Shown: one piece after another, positions 33,607 through 42,316 of the stretch
Position numbering within the stretch: position 1 is the stretch's first letter
Layout: each line of letters opens with the position of its first letter
From: Clostridiales bacterium
Lineage (GTDB): Bacteria > Bacillota > Clostridia > Christensenellales > Aristaeellaceae
Direction: 5' to 3'
Length of the DNA: 64,000 bases
NCBI GenBank assembly: GCA_015056315.1
Contig: SVGN01000006.1
Coordinates: forward strand, 1-64,000
Program-made: the position numbers and the translations under genes
The notes under the pieces: generated by a model
Told to the model about the DNA's origin: nothing
What the model saw: only the letters and a program-made list of their open reading frames with translations
The model's database searches: none

Positions 33607-36036
33607 TCACATCATTATGATTTTTACAACTTCTTCCAATAGAGGCCACGCTTGTTCCGCTATCAATGTTTTATCAGAGATCAAAGTGGCAATCAAGTTG
33701 AAAACTGCATTTCCGTAATTGTAACTGTCATTCTTTATAAAGTCGTATGAATTATACGGAGATTTCAGAGCACCATGTAACAGAGTCAAAGCCATTGTAT
33801 TTGTTTTGCTTTTGGCGTACCCCTCCAATTTGCACAGATGACAAAGAATGAGAGCCATCGTGTATTCAACATGTGCTATAGAAATCGGTATTTTGTCATT
33901 TTTGCTTTCTTCAAAACGCTGTTTAAAGGAACTGCACGCGACCGAAGCATCACGATATGCCTTTTCAAGGAATCTGATCTTTTCGTCTTGTAGCTTTTCC
34001 TGTTTAGCTGACTTAATATAGCATTTTGCTCTTTGATGCATATAATTTGGATCATTCGATAGCAGGTCGTTGAGATTATCATATATACTCCGAGCCAGCG
34101 GCAGACCTTGCGACCTGAATATCTTATTTATGTTATCAAACAAGATATAAGGCTTATATTGCGAATATTTCTCACCATACATTAAGTTGGGTTTGCCATG
34201 AATCAGAACTATCCGCGATATAATGTGGCGAAAAGCAGAGATAATTACATCATGGTTCTGATGTCTTTTTGCAAATGTATCAAGTTGATTGTTTAGCCAG
34301 TACTCGGCGTTAATTACATACTTGAATGCAGAATTATTGGAGGCGCTCGTTTCAAATTCCCAAGTATTTTCTTGTTCGATTAACGGTTCTGTTGCATGCT
34401 GTTGGCTATAGAGTTCATTTGCGATATCATAATCGATCATCCGAGATGAATAAACTTTTTGCTCAATCGCCAATGCCACGAGAGACGCAAGCATACGTAC
34501 ATTACTATAATGCGGCACGATATTGCTAAATCTGTTTTTTTCTAGCAATTTCGCACTTGCTTCAATAATGTTATCAATAATCGTTTTGTCTGGAGAGAAT
34601 ACACCTAAAGTTGCTTCGACCAAAAGTGGGTTGAGATGTTCTATCTCAGCATTTGAAAAACGGTTGTTTATCTGCGTTTCCGGAAAATAGTTTGGTGAAA
34701 CAACATTCTTCATCTCCATCAAACGTATAAGGCCAGAGATATCCCTATTATTTTTGTTCGACATAACAATTACATGAACATGTTTGGACAACAATCGAGC
34801 ATCTGCCTTAATCAAATATTCTATCTGGTTTATAGTCAAAGAACCATTATCAGCGACTAATAAGCAGTTACCTCTGTCGATAAGCATCTCGAGTGCTGTA
34901 TCGCTTAAGCTGTCTTTTGATTCAAAAACAAAAACATCCCTATCACGTGTACGAAGAACTATATCAATAGCAATATATGTTTTGCCACTACAGCCACTGC
35001 CCCAAACAAACTGCATAGCATGGCTATTAATATTAGCCAGGATGCTTGCTGTAACATCACGCGATATAAAGAAATACGGAACTGAAATAGTTCGATCCCT
35101 GTTAATCATGCTCTTTCCGTAAAAAAGGTATGCTTTGTTGTAATCAAATTCGGAATCTATTCTCTTGAAAGAAAAACTCTTGTAACGTTCTATGTCTGAG
35201 AGGCCAATTTGTCCTGCTTCATTTGCCGCATCACAAACACACTCATATATATCTTCGTATGAGTCGAATACAATGCAATGCGTTATTCCGTATTTTTTCA
35301 ATTTCATTTGTTCAAAATACGACGGTGAGCTTGCGGTGCAAAAATACCTTGCCGTACCTACAGAATAAGTTGTATTTGACGCAAACAATATGTCTATCTC
35401 GTCACTTAGGCTACAGCCAACATAGAGTAGATTCTGATATTGATAATCATGTGTCAGTCGACTAAGTAGGGATGCATTGGTTTGCAAACTTACAACATAC
35501 TGTTTCTGATCAAAAACTTCACTTACAGCATCGTCATATGTGAGTATTTCACCGATATCGCCATGAAGTTTTATGACACACTTATTCTCATCAAAAATAC
35601 CGCTTTGAACACTACGATTGGAATAAACAACCGTATTAAAAGCACTATTACGTTCTATACCATCGTCGATGTTTAATGTGTATATATAAGGCCAATCAAG
35701 GGAGAGAAATTTAGTTTTATATTCTTCAAGGGTTACATGAGTGAAATTATCCCTTAAGTAATTCAAGCGTGTTTGCCGTGGTACTATCTCACGGTACGCA
35801 CTAGATACACCCGAAAAAGGCTCTGAGTTTAGATATTCCTTATCTTCGGTAGTCATACACTGATGTTTTTCTATTGAACTTATCATATATGCCCTATAGT
35901 CCTCGCCGGAAGGAACCATTCCACGCAAGCTTGCACAACCACGGGTGAAGCCAGATCCTATAATGGGAATTAGCATGCGACGCTTGAGACTGTTAATGAT
36001 ATCGGTCCTAACAGAAGAAAAATGCACAACATTCAT
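33607..36036 (-). CDS. SIR2-STAND NTPase, probable anti-phage protein
   Basis: A protein of about 809 residues. The N-terminal SIR2_2-like domain (about 1-270) has IPIIGSGFTRGC, YTLNIDDGIERN and VIKLHGDIGE, the NAD-binding and catalytic segments of defence sirtuins. A P-loop (FVWGSGCSGKTYIAID, about residue 345) and a Walker B-like LLVADNG start a STAND-type NTPase. The C-terminal 350 residues are helical and probably sense the trigger. Related proteins deplete NAD+ on phage recognition and abort infection. It is AT-rich compared with the surroundings, flanked by dispersed repeats and gene fragments, and so probably horizontally acquired. The ATG at 36036 is chosen; a TTG one codon earlier is also possible after AAAGGAG. 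Confidence 0.8.
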   Translation of the reverse strand: MNVVHFSSVRTDIINSLKRRMLIPIIGSGFTRGCASLRGMVPSGEDYRAYMISSIEKHQCMTTEDKEYLNSEPFSGVSSAYREIVPRQTRLNYLRDNFTHVTLEEYKTKFLSLDWPYIYTLNIDDGIERNSAFNTVVYSNRSVQSGIFDENKCVIKLHGDIGEILTYDDAVSEVFDQKQYVVSLQTNASLLSRLTHDYQYQNLLYVGCSLSDEIDILFASNTTYSVGTARYFCTASSPSYFEQMKLKKYGITHCIVFDSYEDIYECVCDAANEAGQIGLSDIERYKSFSFKRIDSEFDYNKAYLFYGKSMINRDRTISVPYFFISRDVTASILANINSHAMQFVWGSGCSGKTYIAIDIVLRTRDRDVFVFESKDSLSDTALEMLIDRGNCLLVADNGSLTINQIEYLIKADARLLSKHVHVIVMSNKNNRDISGLIRLMEMKNVVSPNYFPETQINNRFSNAEIEHLNPLLVEATLGVFSPDKTIIDNIIEASAKLLEKNRFSNIVPHYSNVRMLASLVALAIEQKVYSSRMIDYDIANELYSQQHATEPLIEQENTWEFETSASNNSAFKYVINAEYWLNNQLDTFAKRHQNHDVIISAFRHIISRIVLIHGKPNLMYGEKYSQYKPYILFDNINKIFRSQGLPLARSIYDNLNDLLSNDPNYMHQRAKCYIKSAKQEKLQDEKIRFLEKAYRDASVACSSFKQRFEESKNDKIPISIAHVEYTMALILCHLCKLEGYAKSKTNTMALTLLHGALKSPYNSYDFIKNDSYNYGNAVFNLIATLISDKTLIAEQAWPLLEEVVKIIMM

Positions 36037-36239
36037 CAATAACCTTGCTCCTTTCCATTATTGTACAGTATATCTATATATGCAACAATTATACAAAAAA
36101 ACTATGGCGATTTCAATAGCAATACACCATGTCTTCGTGTGCTCTCTGTTCCCGCACGGCACAAAGGGACGCAGAACCGCTGATCGCCATGAGAATACCC
36201 AGCCACGCGGACGACCGTGCCACGGCGGAACTCTACGCA

Positions 36240-36447
36240 GATCGCCATTCCGGTATGATGAAAAAAGCCGGTACAGTTCTTTACGGTCTTCTGCGACTGG
36301 AGTGATCGGATCGGGGCGATTAGCTGCATGAAGATATTAAGGAACCGCCTTGCCGGGGGGCGGCAGGGCGGTTCCTTGGGGATGCACAGTATCCTCATTC
36401 ATTTGTCCAAACCAATATTCACATATTCTTGCAAGCAGCTCTTCCGT
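36240..36447 (-). repeat. Dispersed repeat, copy 3
   Basis: The fullest copy: AAAGCCGGTACAGTTCTTT, the hairpin AACCGCCTTGCCG/CGGCAGGGCGGTTC, then CACAGTATCCTCAT and CATATTCTTGCAAGCAGCTC. It overlaps the 3' part of the pseudogene at 36337-36659, which explains its origin. The stretch 36037-36239 contains a promoter-like AT-rich patch for the SIR2 gene and no clear gene. Confidence 0.65.
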
Positions 36448-36659
36448 CAGTTCAACAGCCAACTCCGGCAGAACCGCATCCATGCCGCAATAAGGGCGCA
36501 GGGCTTGCGTGCATTTGCATCATCCACCCATTCGGTTACCGTGCTGCCATCGAATATTCTTTTGCAATAAAAGCAGCCGCATTCTTTACTTGTGCAAACA
36601 GCCCTCTCGTTTTCATAGGCCATTGCATGGATCTGTTTCAGCTGCTCCATCTGTCTCAC
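36337..36659 (-). pseudogene. Frameshifted small zinc-ribbon protein
   Basis: Frame 1 starts MRQMEQLKQIH and contains CGCFYCKRIFDGSTVTEWVDD. After a one-base frameshift near 36500 the match resumes as PYCGMDAVLPELAVELTEEL and ends at 36337. The expected pattern CxxCxxxF...LCPYCGxDAV is thus broken by a frameshift and by a Cys-to-Arg change (LRPYCG). Intact homologues are small proteins common in clostridia, often annotated as cytoplasmic proteins. Function unknown. Confidence 0.6.
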
Positions 36660-36726
36660 ACTTCACAAACCTCCGGCGGTTCGTCGTAAAAACAAAAGCC
36701 TTGAAACAAATGTTTCAAAGATTTTT

Positions 36727-36773
36727 CTGGTCGAGGTGACAGGATTTGAACCTGCGACCTGTTGGTCCCGAAC
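36727..36773 (-). repeat. Duplicated 3' end of tRNA-Pro (attachment-site scar)
   Basis: Forty-six of 47 bases match 41621-41667, from the anticodon loop to the encoded CCA of the intact tRNA-Pro. A 3' tRNA copy in the same orientation is the standard footprint of site-specific integration downstream of a tRNA gene. Confidence 0.8.
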
Positions 36774-36968
36774 GCTGGAATCAATCGTTCAAAAACGTAG
36801 TATTTGTCCGGGTTTCTGATGGGGTTGGGTGGTGTATCTTGCCAGAGAAAGGATATTCGGGAAGTATATTTCCGCGCAGCCACGATCCCGTACCATTGCT
36901 GTAAATGTTTTCTCAGTCTTATATCTATAATGCTATCAAACAATTCCATAAACATTGAACCAGGGCCA

Positions 36969-36997
36969 TTGACATACCGATGCAATTTCTATACAAT
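36969..36997 (+). promoter_or_regulatory. Promoter of the marR-MATE operon
   Basis: Perfect TTGACA (36969-36974), 17-bp spacer, TACAAT (36992-36997). Confidence 0.85.
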
Positions 36998-37003
36998 ATT
37001 AAT

Positions 37004-37032
37004 GTTCTATTTTGAACACTTCTATTTAGAAC
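37004..37032 (+). promoter_or_regulatory. Probable MarR operator
   Basis: GTTCTATTTTGAAC (37004-37017) and TTCTATTTAGAAC (37020-37032) are two near-palindromic copies placed between the transcription start and the ribosome binding site, as expected for autorepression by the MarR protein. Confidence 0.6.
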
Positions 37033-37048
37033 ACAAGGAGAAGGGCGT

Positions 37049-37489
37049 ATGGAGAGTGTATTTAGGCACTATGCCGCAAACGAAAGCCTGTATACGGCAA
37101 CTGTTAGTCCGGTGTGTGAAAAGTACGGTCTTACCTACATGGAATTTACGGTGCTAATGTTCTTGGCAAACAATCCGCAGTTCGATACTGCCTCCGATAT
37201 TGTCAAGTACAGACATTTAACGAAATCTCATGTTTCAATGTCTGTTCGCAGCTTGGAAGACAAAGGGCTGCTTACAGGCGAGCATCACAAACCAAACAGA
37301 AGAACCATTCATCTGACGGTGCTGGATGCTGCCGATGCGATTGTAGCAGCTGGCAGAAAAGCACAACAAGCATTCGGAAAGATCCTCTTTTCCGGTTTTT
37401 CTGATTCTGAGTATGAGCAGTTCACTGCTTTTATGAAGCGAATCGATCAAAATATTGCAGATCATATCGACCTGACACAGAAGAAATAG
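37049..37489 (+). CDS. MarR family transcriptional regulator
   Basis: A 146-residue winged-helix repressor. YGLTYMEFTVLMFLANNP, then TASDIVKYRHLTKSHVSMSVRSLEDKGLL is the HTH, with the wing KPNRRTIHLTVLD following. Helices at both ends make the dimer. The ATG follows AAGGAG. The stop lies 10 bp before the MATE gene, so it very likely represses its own operon and yields to a drug or metabolite exported by the MATE pump. Confidence 0.9.
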   Translation: MESVFRHYAANESLYTATVSPVCEKYGLTYMEFTVLMFLANNPQFDTASDIVKYRHLTKSHVSMSVRSLEDKGLLTGEHHKPNRRTIHLTVLDAADAIVAAGRKAQQAFGKILFSGFSDSEYEQFTAFMKRIDQNIADHIDLTQKK

Positions 37490-37499
37490 GAGAACGAAT

Positions 37500-38876
37500 A
37501 TGGAAACAAACAAGGAATTTTTGGGCACGGAGCCGATTGGCAAATTGCTTTTCAAGCTGTCTGTTCCAACGGTAGTGGCACAGCTGATCAATATGCTGTA
37601 TAACATTATTGACCGTATCTACATCGGTCACATGCCCGGCGACGGCAGCTTGGCCCTTACGGGTGTTGGCGTATGTATGCCGCTGATTTTGTTGGTTGCC
37701 GCCTTTGCGGCGCTGGTCAGCGCGGGTGGCGCGCCGAGGGCTTCCATTTTTATGGGCAAGAAGGATCTCGAATCTGCCGAGAAAACACTTGGCAACTGCT
37801 TCAGCCTTCAAGTTGTCGTATCCATGATTCTGACAGCCGTGCTTCTGATCTGGAATGAAGAATTGCTGCTTGCCTTTGGCGCAAGTGAAAACACCATCGG
37901 GTATGCCACGGACTATATGAGCATTTATGCCATCGGCACCCTGTTTGTGCAGATGACGCTGGGCATGAATACCTTTATTACAGCGCAGGGCTTCACCACG
38001 ATCTCCATGATCGCCGTCATGATCGGCGCGGTGTGCAATATTGCCCTTGATCCTTTGTTTATCTTTGCGTTGGATATGGGCGTCAAGGGCGCAGCTTTGG
38101 CGACAATACTTTCGCAGGCCATTTCCTGCGTATGGGTCATTGCCTTTCTTTGCAGCAGGAAAAGCAGACTTCGCATCCGTAAAAAGAATATGCGTTTGCA
38201 GGGCAAAATCATTTTGCCTTGTATTGCGCTTGGCACTGCGGCGTTTATTATGCAGGCCAGCGAGAGCGCCATCTCGATCTGCTTTAATTCCTCTTTGCTC
38301 AAGTACGGTGGAGATATTGCGGTCGGAGCAATGACGATCATGGTCAGCGTGATGCAGTTTGCGATGCTTCCGCTGCAGGGAATCGCCCAGGGTGCACAAC
38401 CGATTACCAGCTATAACTATGGTGCCAAAAATGCAGAGCGTGTAAAAAAGACCTTCCGCCTGCTCCTGATCACCTGTATGACCTATTCCGTGACACTTTG
38501 GGCAGCGGTTATGCTTTTCCCAAAGGTATTTGTAGGAATCTTCACACCGGATAAGGCACTGATTGAGTTCGCCGCTCCAATGCTGCAGATCTACCTCGGT
38601 GGCCTGTGCCTATTCGGCGTTCAGATTGCATGTCAGATGACCTTCACTTCTCTCGGGAAGGCTGCCAATTCCATCATTGTTGCGGTAGTGAGAAAATTCG
38701 TTCTGCTGCTCCCGCTGATCTACATTATGCCGCGTATGATTGCTGATCAAACAAAAGGAGTTTATATGGCAGAGCCCGTCGCAGACGTAATAGCCGTCAC
38801 TTTCACGGCTATTCTGTTCTCAGTCCAGTTCAAAAAGGCAATGAAGGAAATGGAATTGCCTGACAGCTACAAGTGA
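37500..38876 (+). CDS. MATE family efflux transporter (MepA-like)
   Basis: A 458-residue membrane protein with 12 predicted segments in two six-helix halves. N-terminal LFKLSVPTVVAQLINMLYNIIDRIYIGHMPG is the MATE opening, and LPLQGIAQGAQPITSYNYGAKN near residue 300 is the conserved second-half motif. It exports cationic drugs or metabolites in exchange for Na+ or H+. The ATG follows AGGAG, coupled to marR. Confidence 0.92.
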   Translation: METNKEFLGTEPIGKLLFKLSVPTVVAQLINMLYNIIDRIYIGHMPGDGSLALTGVGVCMPLILLVAAFAALVSAGGAPRASIFMGKKDLESAEKTLGNCFSLQVVVSMILTAVLLIWNEELLLAFGASENTIGYATDYMSIYAIGTLFVQMTLGMNTFITAQGFTTISMIAVMIGAVCNIALDPLFIFALDMGVKGAALATILSQAISCVWVIAFLCSRKSRLRIRKKNMRLQGKIILPCIALGTAAFIMQASESAISICFNSSLLKYGGDIAVGAMTIMVSVMQFAMLPLQGIAQGAQPITSYNYGAKNAERVKKTFRLLLITCMTYSVTLWAAVMLFPKVFVGIFTPDKALIEFAAPMLQIYLGGLCLFGVQIACQMTFTSLGKAANSIIVAVVRKFVLLLPLIYIMPRMIADQTKGVYMAEPVADVIAVTFTAILFSVQFKKAMKEMELPDSYK

Positions 38877-38916
38877 GAATGAACATGAACGAAAAAGATA
38901 AAGCAACAGTCAGGCA

Positions 38917-39186
38917 ATGACCACGGACGCTTTTATCAACATTGTACGCAAATACACGCACGCAAAAAAGCTCACGCCGAGTATGCTCAACGAGCTGATC
39001 CAACGTATCGAAGTGCATCAGGCAGAGAAGCTGGATGGCGTTCAGGTGCGGCGACTCACAATTCATTACAACTGCGTTGGGTCACTGGATATTCCCGATG
39101 AGCCTACACTGGAAACACCAAAAGTAGTGATGCAGACCCGCAAAGGTATGCGTGTCGCTTACGAACCTGCTGGCACAGCCATCTGA
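38917..39186 (+). pseudogene. C-terminal remnant of a serine site-specific recombinase (DUF4368-like)
   Basis: 89 codons: FINIVRKYTHAKKLTPSMLNELIQRIEVHQAEK followed by IHYNCVGSLDIPDEP matches the extreme C-terminus of large serine recombinases of clostridial transposons. The resolvase and recombinase domains are absent and no good ribosome binding site precedes it. It shows that the MarR-MATE block once travelled with such an element. Confidence 0.65.
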
Positions 39187-39216
39187 AAATCCCTCATTAT
39201 TCTCCGCATAAAAAAG

Positions 39217-39249
39217 AAACCGCCTTGCCGGGTCTCGGCAAGGCGGTTT
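39217..39249. terminator. Bidirectional terminator
   Basis: A perfect 14-bp stem AAACCGCCTTGCCG/CGGCAAGGCGGTTT lies between the convergent recombinase remnant and the ATPase gene. Confidence 0.8.
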
Positions 39250-39306
39250 ATCATGGAACGCATTTCACATAGCCCGCTCTGATCACATTGTTATGCTATC
39301 ATGTAA

Positions 39307-40902
39307 TTATACATATATTTCTCTTTTATCAGGTTTTTGAAATTGCGCCTTAAAATATCGCAAAAGCGGATAATGAAATGTCAATGGCAACATCGGATCA
39401 ATATCCTTATCCCCCTTGAAAGCGAAACGCTTTACTTCGCCATAATTGCCTATCACACCAATATCGTACAGATCCCGCAGAATGTGCGCAGGCTTTCTGT
39501 TTCCATTTTTTAGGTTCTCAACCTCCTCAAAAGTTTCAGCCTTGCCATCAATCTGCGCCGCAAACTCCCTCGATGTAAAAGGAACTTGCAAGCCGGTTAA
39601 AGCTTGTCGAATTCCGGAAACCTCTACATCCGAATACTTCACAGTGAGTATTTCTTCAAACTCAGCCCAAGATTCTTCTGAATAACGCTGTCTTACAATA
39701 TCAAGCGTCTCCTGATCAATGAAATCCTTTTCATTGGCGACTTCCTGAATAATCGAAAAAAAGCGAATAATATCTCTAGGGCGCAACCAAGTTTGATCCA
39801 AGATATAATTACGAATCGGTATGTTTCCTCTGCCAACCGATTTAACAAAATACTCTTCAAACACATCTTCAGTTATTTCAAGTCCCATCTGTTCCTCACT
39901 GTATTGAAAGCGCCGTTCCAGCATTCTCAATAATGGTTGTGTTCTTATGTCACCACCCTTTTGTTGCCAACTAATCTGTACGCCAAAATCATGAATCGGC
40001 TTGTTGATTTCAAGTCCTTTCGATTTCACTTCGCGGTACACTTCATTGCGAATAGCAGTCATTATGTATACATTATACCCGCGCTTTTTTGCAATCTCAT
40101 TCATATATTGAATTGCAAAAATCAAATCCCTGATCAGCGTAATATCTCTTTCATAATTCTTAGTTTTTTTCAACGACAATTCCAACTCATCAACAAACAC
40201 ATACATATCGCACTCATCAGGACTTAGATTTGAATACAATTCAACAATCTTCTTTCCCAAAGAAGCGAAAGAAACGGTACGAGACTTATCACTATCCCAT
40301 TCAAACTCCACCCCAATCTTGGCGAGCTTGCCTATATCAATCTCAATATTCCCGCGCTTTAGTTTGGGAATAATCCTCTTTACTGCATCACTGGTGTCCG
40401 ATTCTTTATATACAAGACTAATCAGCTTTTGCAACTTACCCCATGGTTCTGTTTCCCGATCGAACACCCCTCCTTCTGTGAATTTCTCCAACCGACATAT
40501 AATCACTTTAATTAGATAGACTTGCCAAGCCAATGTACAATCAATGCTCTTATCGCTTGGTATATCCCTATCCAAAATTTCTTCAAACGGTGCTTGTGGT
40601 ACACCCGCACGTTTCATTTGATTTCTTTCGTCTTCATCGAAATCTCTTCTAAATCGAATAAACTCTGAAAATTTTCTATCAGGCTCACCAGCAACAAGTG
40701 ACTCAATGTATTTCAACAACATAGTCTTACCTGTCCCTTTGTCACCGCAAATATAGTATCTCCGGCCCGAAAGGAAATCGTTCACATCTAAACAGGACAA
40801 CTGAAAGAACAAATCCTTACATTTGTCTTGCCCATATTCAAGGAATTCATTATAGCCATCAGTCTTCCCAATATATAGATTGGAGAGTTTCAGTCGTCCC
40901 AT
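39307..40902 (-). CDS. P-loop ATPase, possibly Sll1717 family
   Basis: A 531-residue protein with a STAND/KAP-like NTPase core: Walker A YYICGDKGTGKTMLLKYI (about residue 50) and Walker B MYVFVDELE (about residue 235). The C-terminal third contains a winged-helix-like part (TSREFAAQIDG...DIGVIGNYG). From memory this resembles the P-loop ATPases named after Sll1717, which have no established role but often sit in defence or mobile regions. The second ATG (40902) is chosen because GGAGG lies 7 bp upstream; the first is only one base from it. Confidence 0.7.
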   Translation of the reverse strand: MGRLKLSNLYIGKTDGYNEFLEYGQDKCKDLFFQLSCLDVNDFLSGRRYYICGDKGTGKTMLLKYIESLVAGEPDRKFSEFIRFRRDFDEDERNQMKRAGVPQAPFEEILDRDIPSDKSIDCTLAWQVYLIKVIICRLEKFTEGGVFDRETEPWGKLQKLISLVYKESDTSDAVKRIIPKLKRGNIEIDIGKLAKIGVEFEWDSDKSRTVSFASLGKKIVELYSNLSPDECDMYVFVDELELSLKKTKNYERDITLIRDLIFAIQYMNEIAKKRGYNVYIMTAIRNEVYREVKSKGLEINKPIHDFGVQISWQQKGGDIRTQPLLRMLERRFQYSEEQMGLEITEDVFEEYFVKSVGRGNIPIRNYILDQTWLRPRDIIRFFSIIQEVANEKDFIDQETLDIVRQRYSEESWAEFEEILTVKYSDVEVSGIRQALTGLQVPFTSREFAAQIDGKAETFEEVENLKNGNRKPAHILRDLYDIGVIGNYGEVKRFAFKGDKDIDPMLPLTFHYPLLRYFKAQFQKPDKREIYV

Positions 40903-41302
40903 AAACATGCCTCCTGCTTTTCTGTTGTGTTTACTATAATTATTGTAACAATATCACATTGTGTAGAAAAACGTCAAGCTTGTTTCTTGAGTTTCCCATT
41001 TCTTTCGCAAGGTCATCCAATAGGGGCGCGTAGCATCCCTGTTGGCACACGACTTTGCATGCAAAGTGTAGTGTGTTATACCTTTTGTGGGCGCTGGCGC
41101 TGGAAAGGTGCTGGGCTGGCCAGGGCCTTTCCAGCGGCATGAGGGCAGACGGGTTTTGTGGACAAGTGCCACGAAAACACCGGGCTTTGCAGGAGCAAAA
41201 GCCGCCTGACCGGGAAGAGTTGGGGCAGGAATGCCTGCAGCCATGCGGAAGGCTTCCTGCCTCAACGTCCCGCAAAAGGGATACTCACCCCGCCGCAGCG
41301 GA

Positions 41303-41541
41303 TCACTCCCACGGGTCGAGGGCGAGCAGGGTTTCCTTCGGCAGTTTGTCGTTATCACAGCCAAGAAGATACACAATGGCTTTCCCGGCAAACATGTTGG
41401 TGCGTATGGTATCCCCGTCAGCAAGCCGGATGATCCGTGCGGTTCCGTTCTCAAAATCGAATACGATCTCGCCCCATTCGCCGTCGCAGTCTGCCTGATA
41501 CAGGTAGGTAGCGGCGGCGATTCTGAACCAAACGGATCAGG
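41303..41541 (-). pseudogene. 5'-truncated fragment of an unknown small protein
   Basis: An open frame ending at 41303 reads GEWGEIVFDFENGTARII, then MFAGKAIVYLLGCDNDKLPK and ends LALDPWE. Codon use and the acidic/aromatic pattern look protein-coding, but an in-frame stop precedes it and no start or ribosome binding site is seen. The rest of the gap 40903-41621 contains only GC-rich sequence with no gene I can support. Confidence 0.4.
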
Positions 41542-41621
41542 ATCGCCCCGGGCGGCAGGCTCTCACCTGTATAAAACGCAACAAAAAACGACCAGATCTC
41601 ACATGAAATCGGCCGTTTTGC

Positions 41622-41698
41622 TGGTCGAGGTGACAGGATTTGAACCTGCGACCTTTTGGTCCCGAACCAAACGCGCTACCAAACTGCGCTACACCTCG
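41622..41698 (-). tRNA. tRNA-Pro (anticodon CGG), CCA encoded
   Basis: Minus-strand cloverleaf: acceptor CGAGGTG/CACCTCG, D arm GCGC/GCGC, anticodon stem TTTGG/CCAAA with loop TTCGGGA, T arm with GTTCAAATC, discriminator A and CCA. Its 3' end is the integration site of the island to its left. Confidence 0.95.
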
Positions 41699-41706
41699 CT
41701 ATGGAC

Positions 41707-41782
41707 TGGAGCCAATGAGGGGACTCGAACCCCTGGCCTGCTGATTACGAATCAGCTGCTCTACCGACTGAGCTACATTGGC
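41707..41782 (-). tRNA. tRNA-Thr (anticodon CGT), CCA encoded
   Basis: Acceptor GCCAATG/CATTGGC, anticodon stem GCTGA/TCAGC with loop TTCGTAA, T arm with GTTCGAGTC, discriminator T and CCA. Confidence 0.95.
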
Positions 41783-41932
41783 ACATCAGCACTGCTCATT
41801 ATAGCAAACGCGCCAGCCTTTGTCCAGTACTTTTTTGAAAACACAAAAGGTTTTGCCTTGCCAACAGCCCGAATGCATGGTATACTGTTTTGGTCTGCGG
41901 TGCAACATACAAACGGCACCCAAGACCCATAG

Positions 41933-41974
41933 GGAGACGTATCGAAGTGGTCATAACGGGGCTGACTCGAAATC
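41933..41974 (+). pseudogene. Truncated 5' half of tRNA-Ser
   Basis: 41 of 42 bases match the first 42 bases of the intact tRNA-Ser at 42115, up to just past the anticodon loop. The remainder is replaced by unrelated sequence of about 140 bp before the intact gene. Confidence 0.8.
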
Positions 41975-42114
41975 CTCCTTGTCCACTGGAGATGTCCCCG
42001 ATGTAATCCCTTGATTTTCCTACGGTTGCGGGAACCATAAGAGCTGGAAAATCACCTACATCTCTCCAACATATCTCTTCAGTTTCCAAGGTGTGTTTGA
42101 GAGGAATCATTCAT

Positions 42115-42205
42115 GGAGACGTATCGAAGCGGTCATAACGGGGCTGACTCGAAATCAGTTTGCCGGGTTTCCGGCACGTGGGTTCGAATCCCACCGTCTC
42201 CGCCA
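42115..42205 (+). tRNA. tRNA-Ser (anticodon CGA), CCA encoded
   Basis: A long variable-arm tRNA: acceptor GGAGACG/CGTCTCC, anticodon stem CTGA/TCAG with loop CTCGAAA, long variable arm (TTGCCGGGTTTCCGGCA), T arm GTTCGAATC. Its 3' end is the attachment site of the element to its right. Confidence 0.95.
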
Positions 42206-42208
42206 CAC
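42183..42208 (+). repeat. attL core (26 bp) in tRNA-Ser
   Basis: Identical to 53797-53822 (TTCGAATCCCACCGTC through CGCCACAC). It covers the T arm, the acceptor 3' side and CCA of tRNA-Ser. Confidence 0.9.
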
Positions 42209-42316
42209 CTCAAAGCCTTGTGAAATAACACTTTCCAAGGCTTTTTCTTATGCCCAAAACCACCCTTTACCACAATATCTACCACAACCAGCAAAAAACC
42301 CGGCATTTCTGCCGGG

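Larger units (their letters stand above)
36727..41667. mobile_element. Probable genomic island at tRNA-Pro (about 4.9 kb)
   Basis: Bounded by the tRNA-Pro 3' duplication (36727-36773 and 41621-41667). It contains a MarR-MATE operon, a serine recombinase remnant, a P-loop ATPase gene and a decayed fragment. There is no intact integrase, so it is presumably a deleted or passenger island. Confidence 0.6.

Noticed and set aside
36102-36330. Possible protein fragment reading MAICVEFRRGTVVRVAG on the minus strand
   Set aside because: Only weak coding character, no family resemblance and no start signal. I could not separate it from repeat-derived sequence.
36656-36985. 109-codon minus-strand ORF through the tRNA-Pro fragment
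   Set aside because: It reads through tRNA-derived sequence, giving the familiar false SQVQILSPRPE peptide, and has no ribosome binding site.
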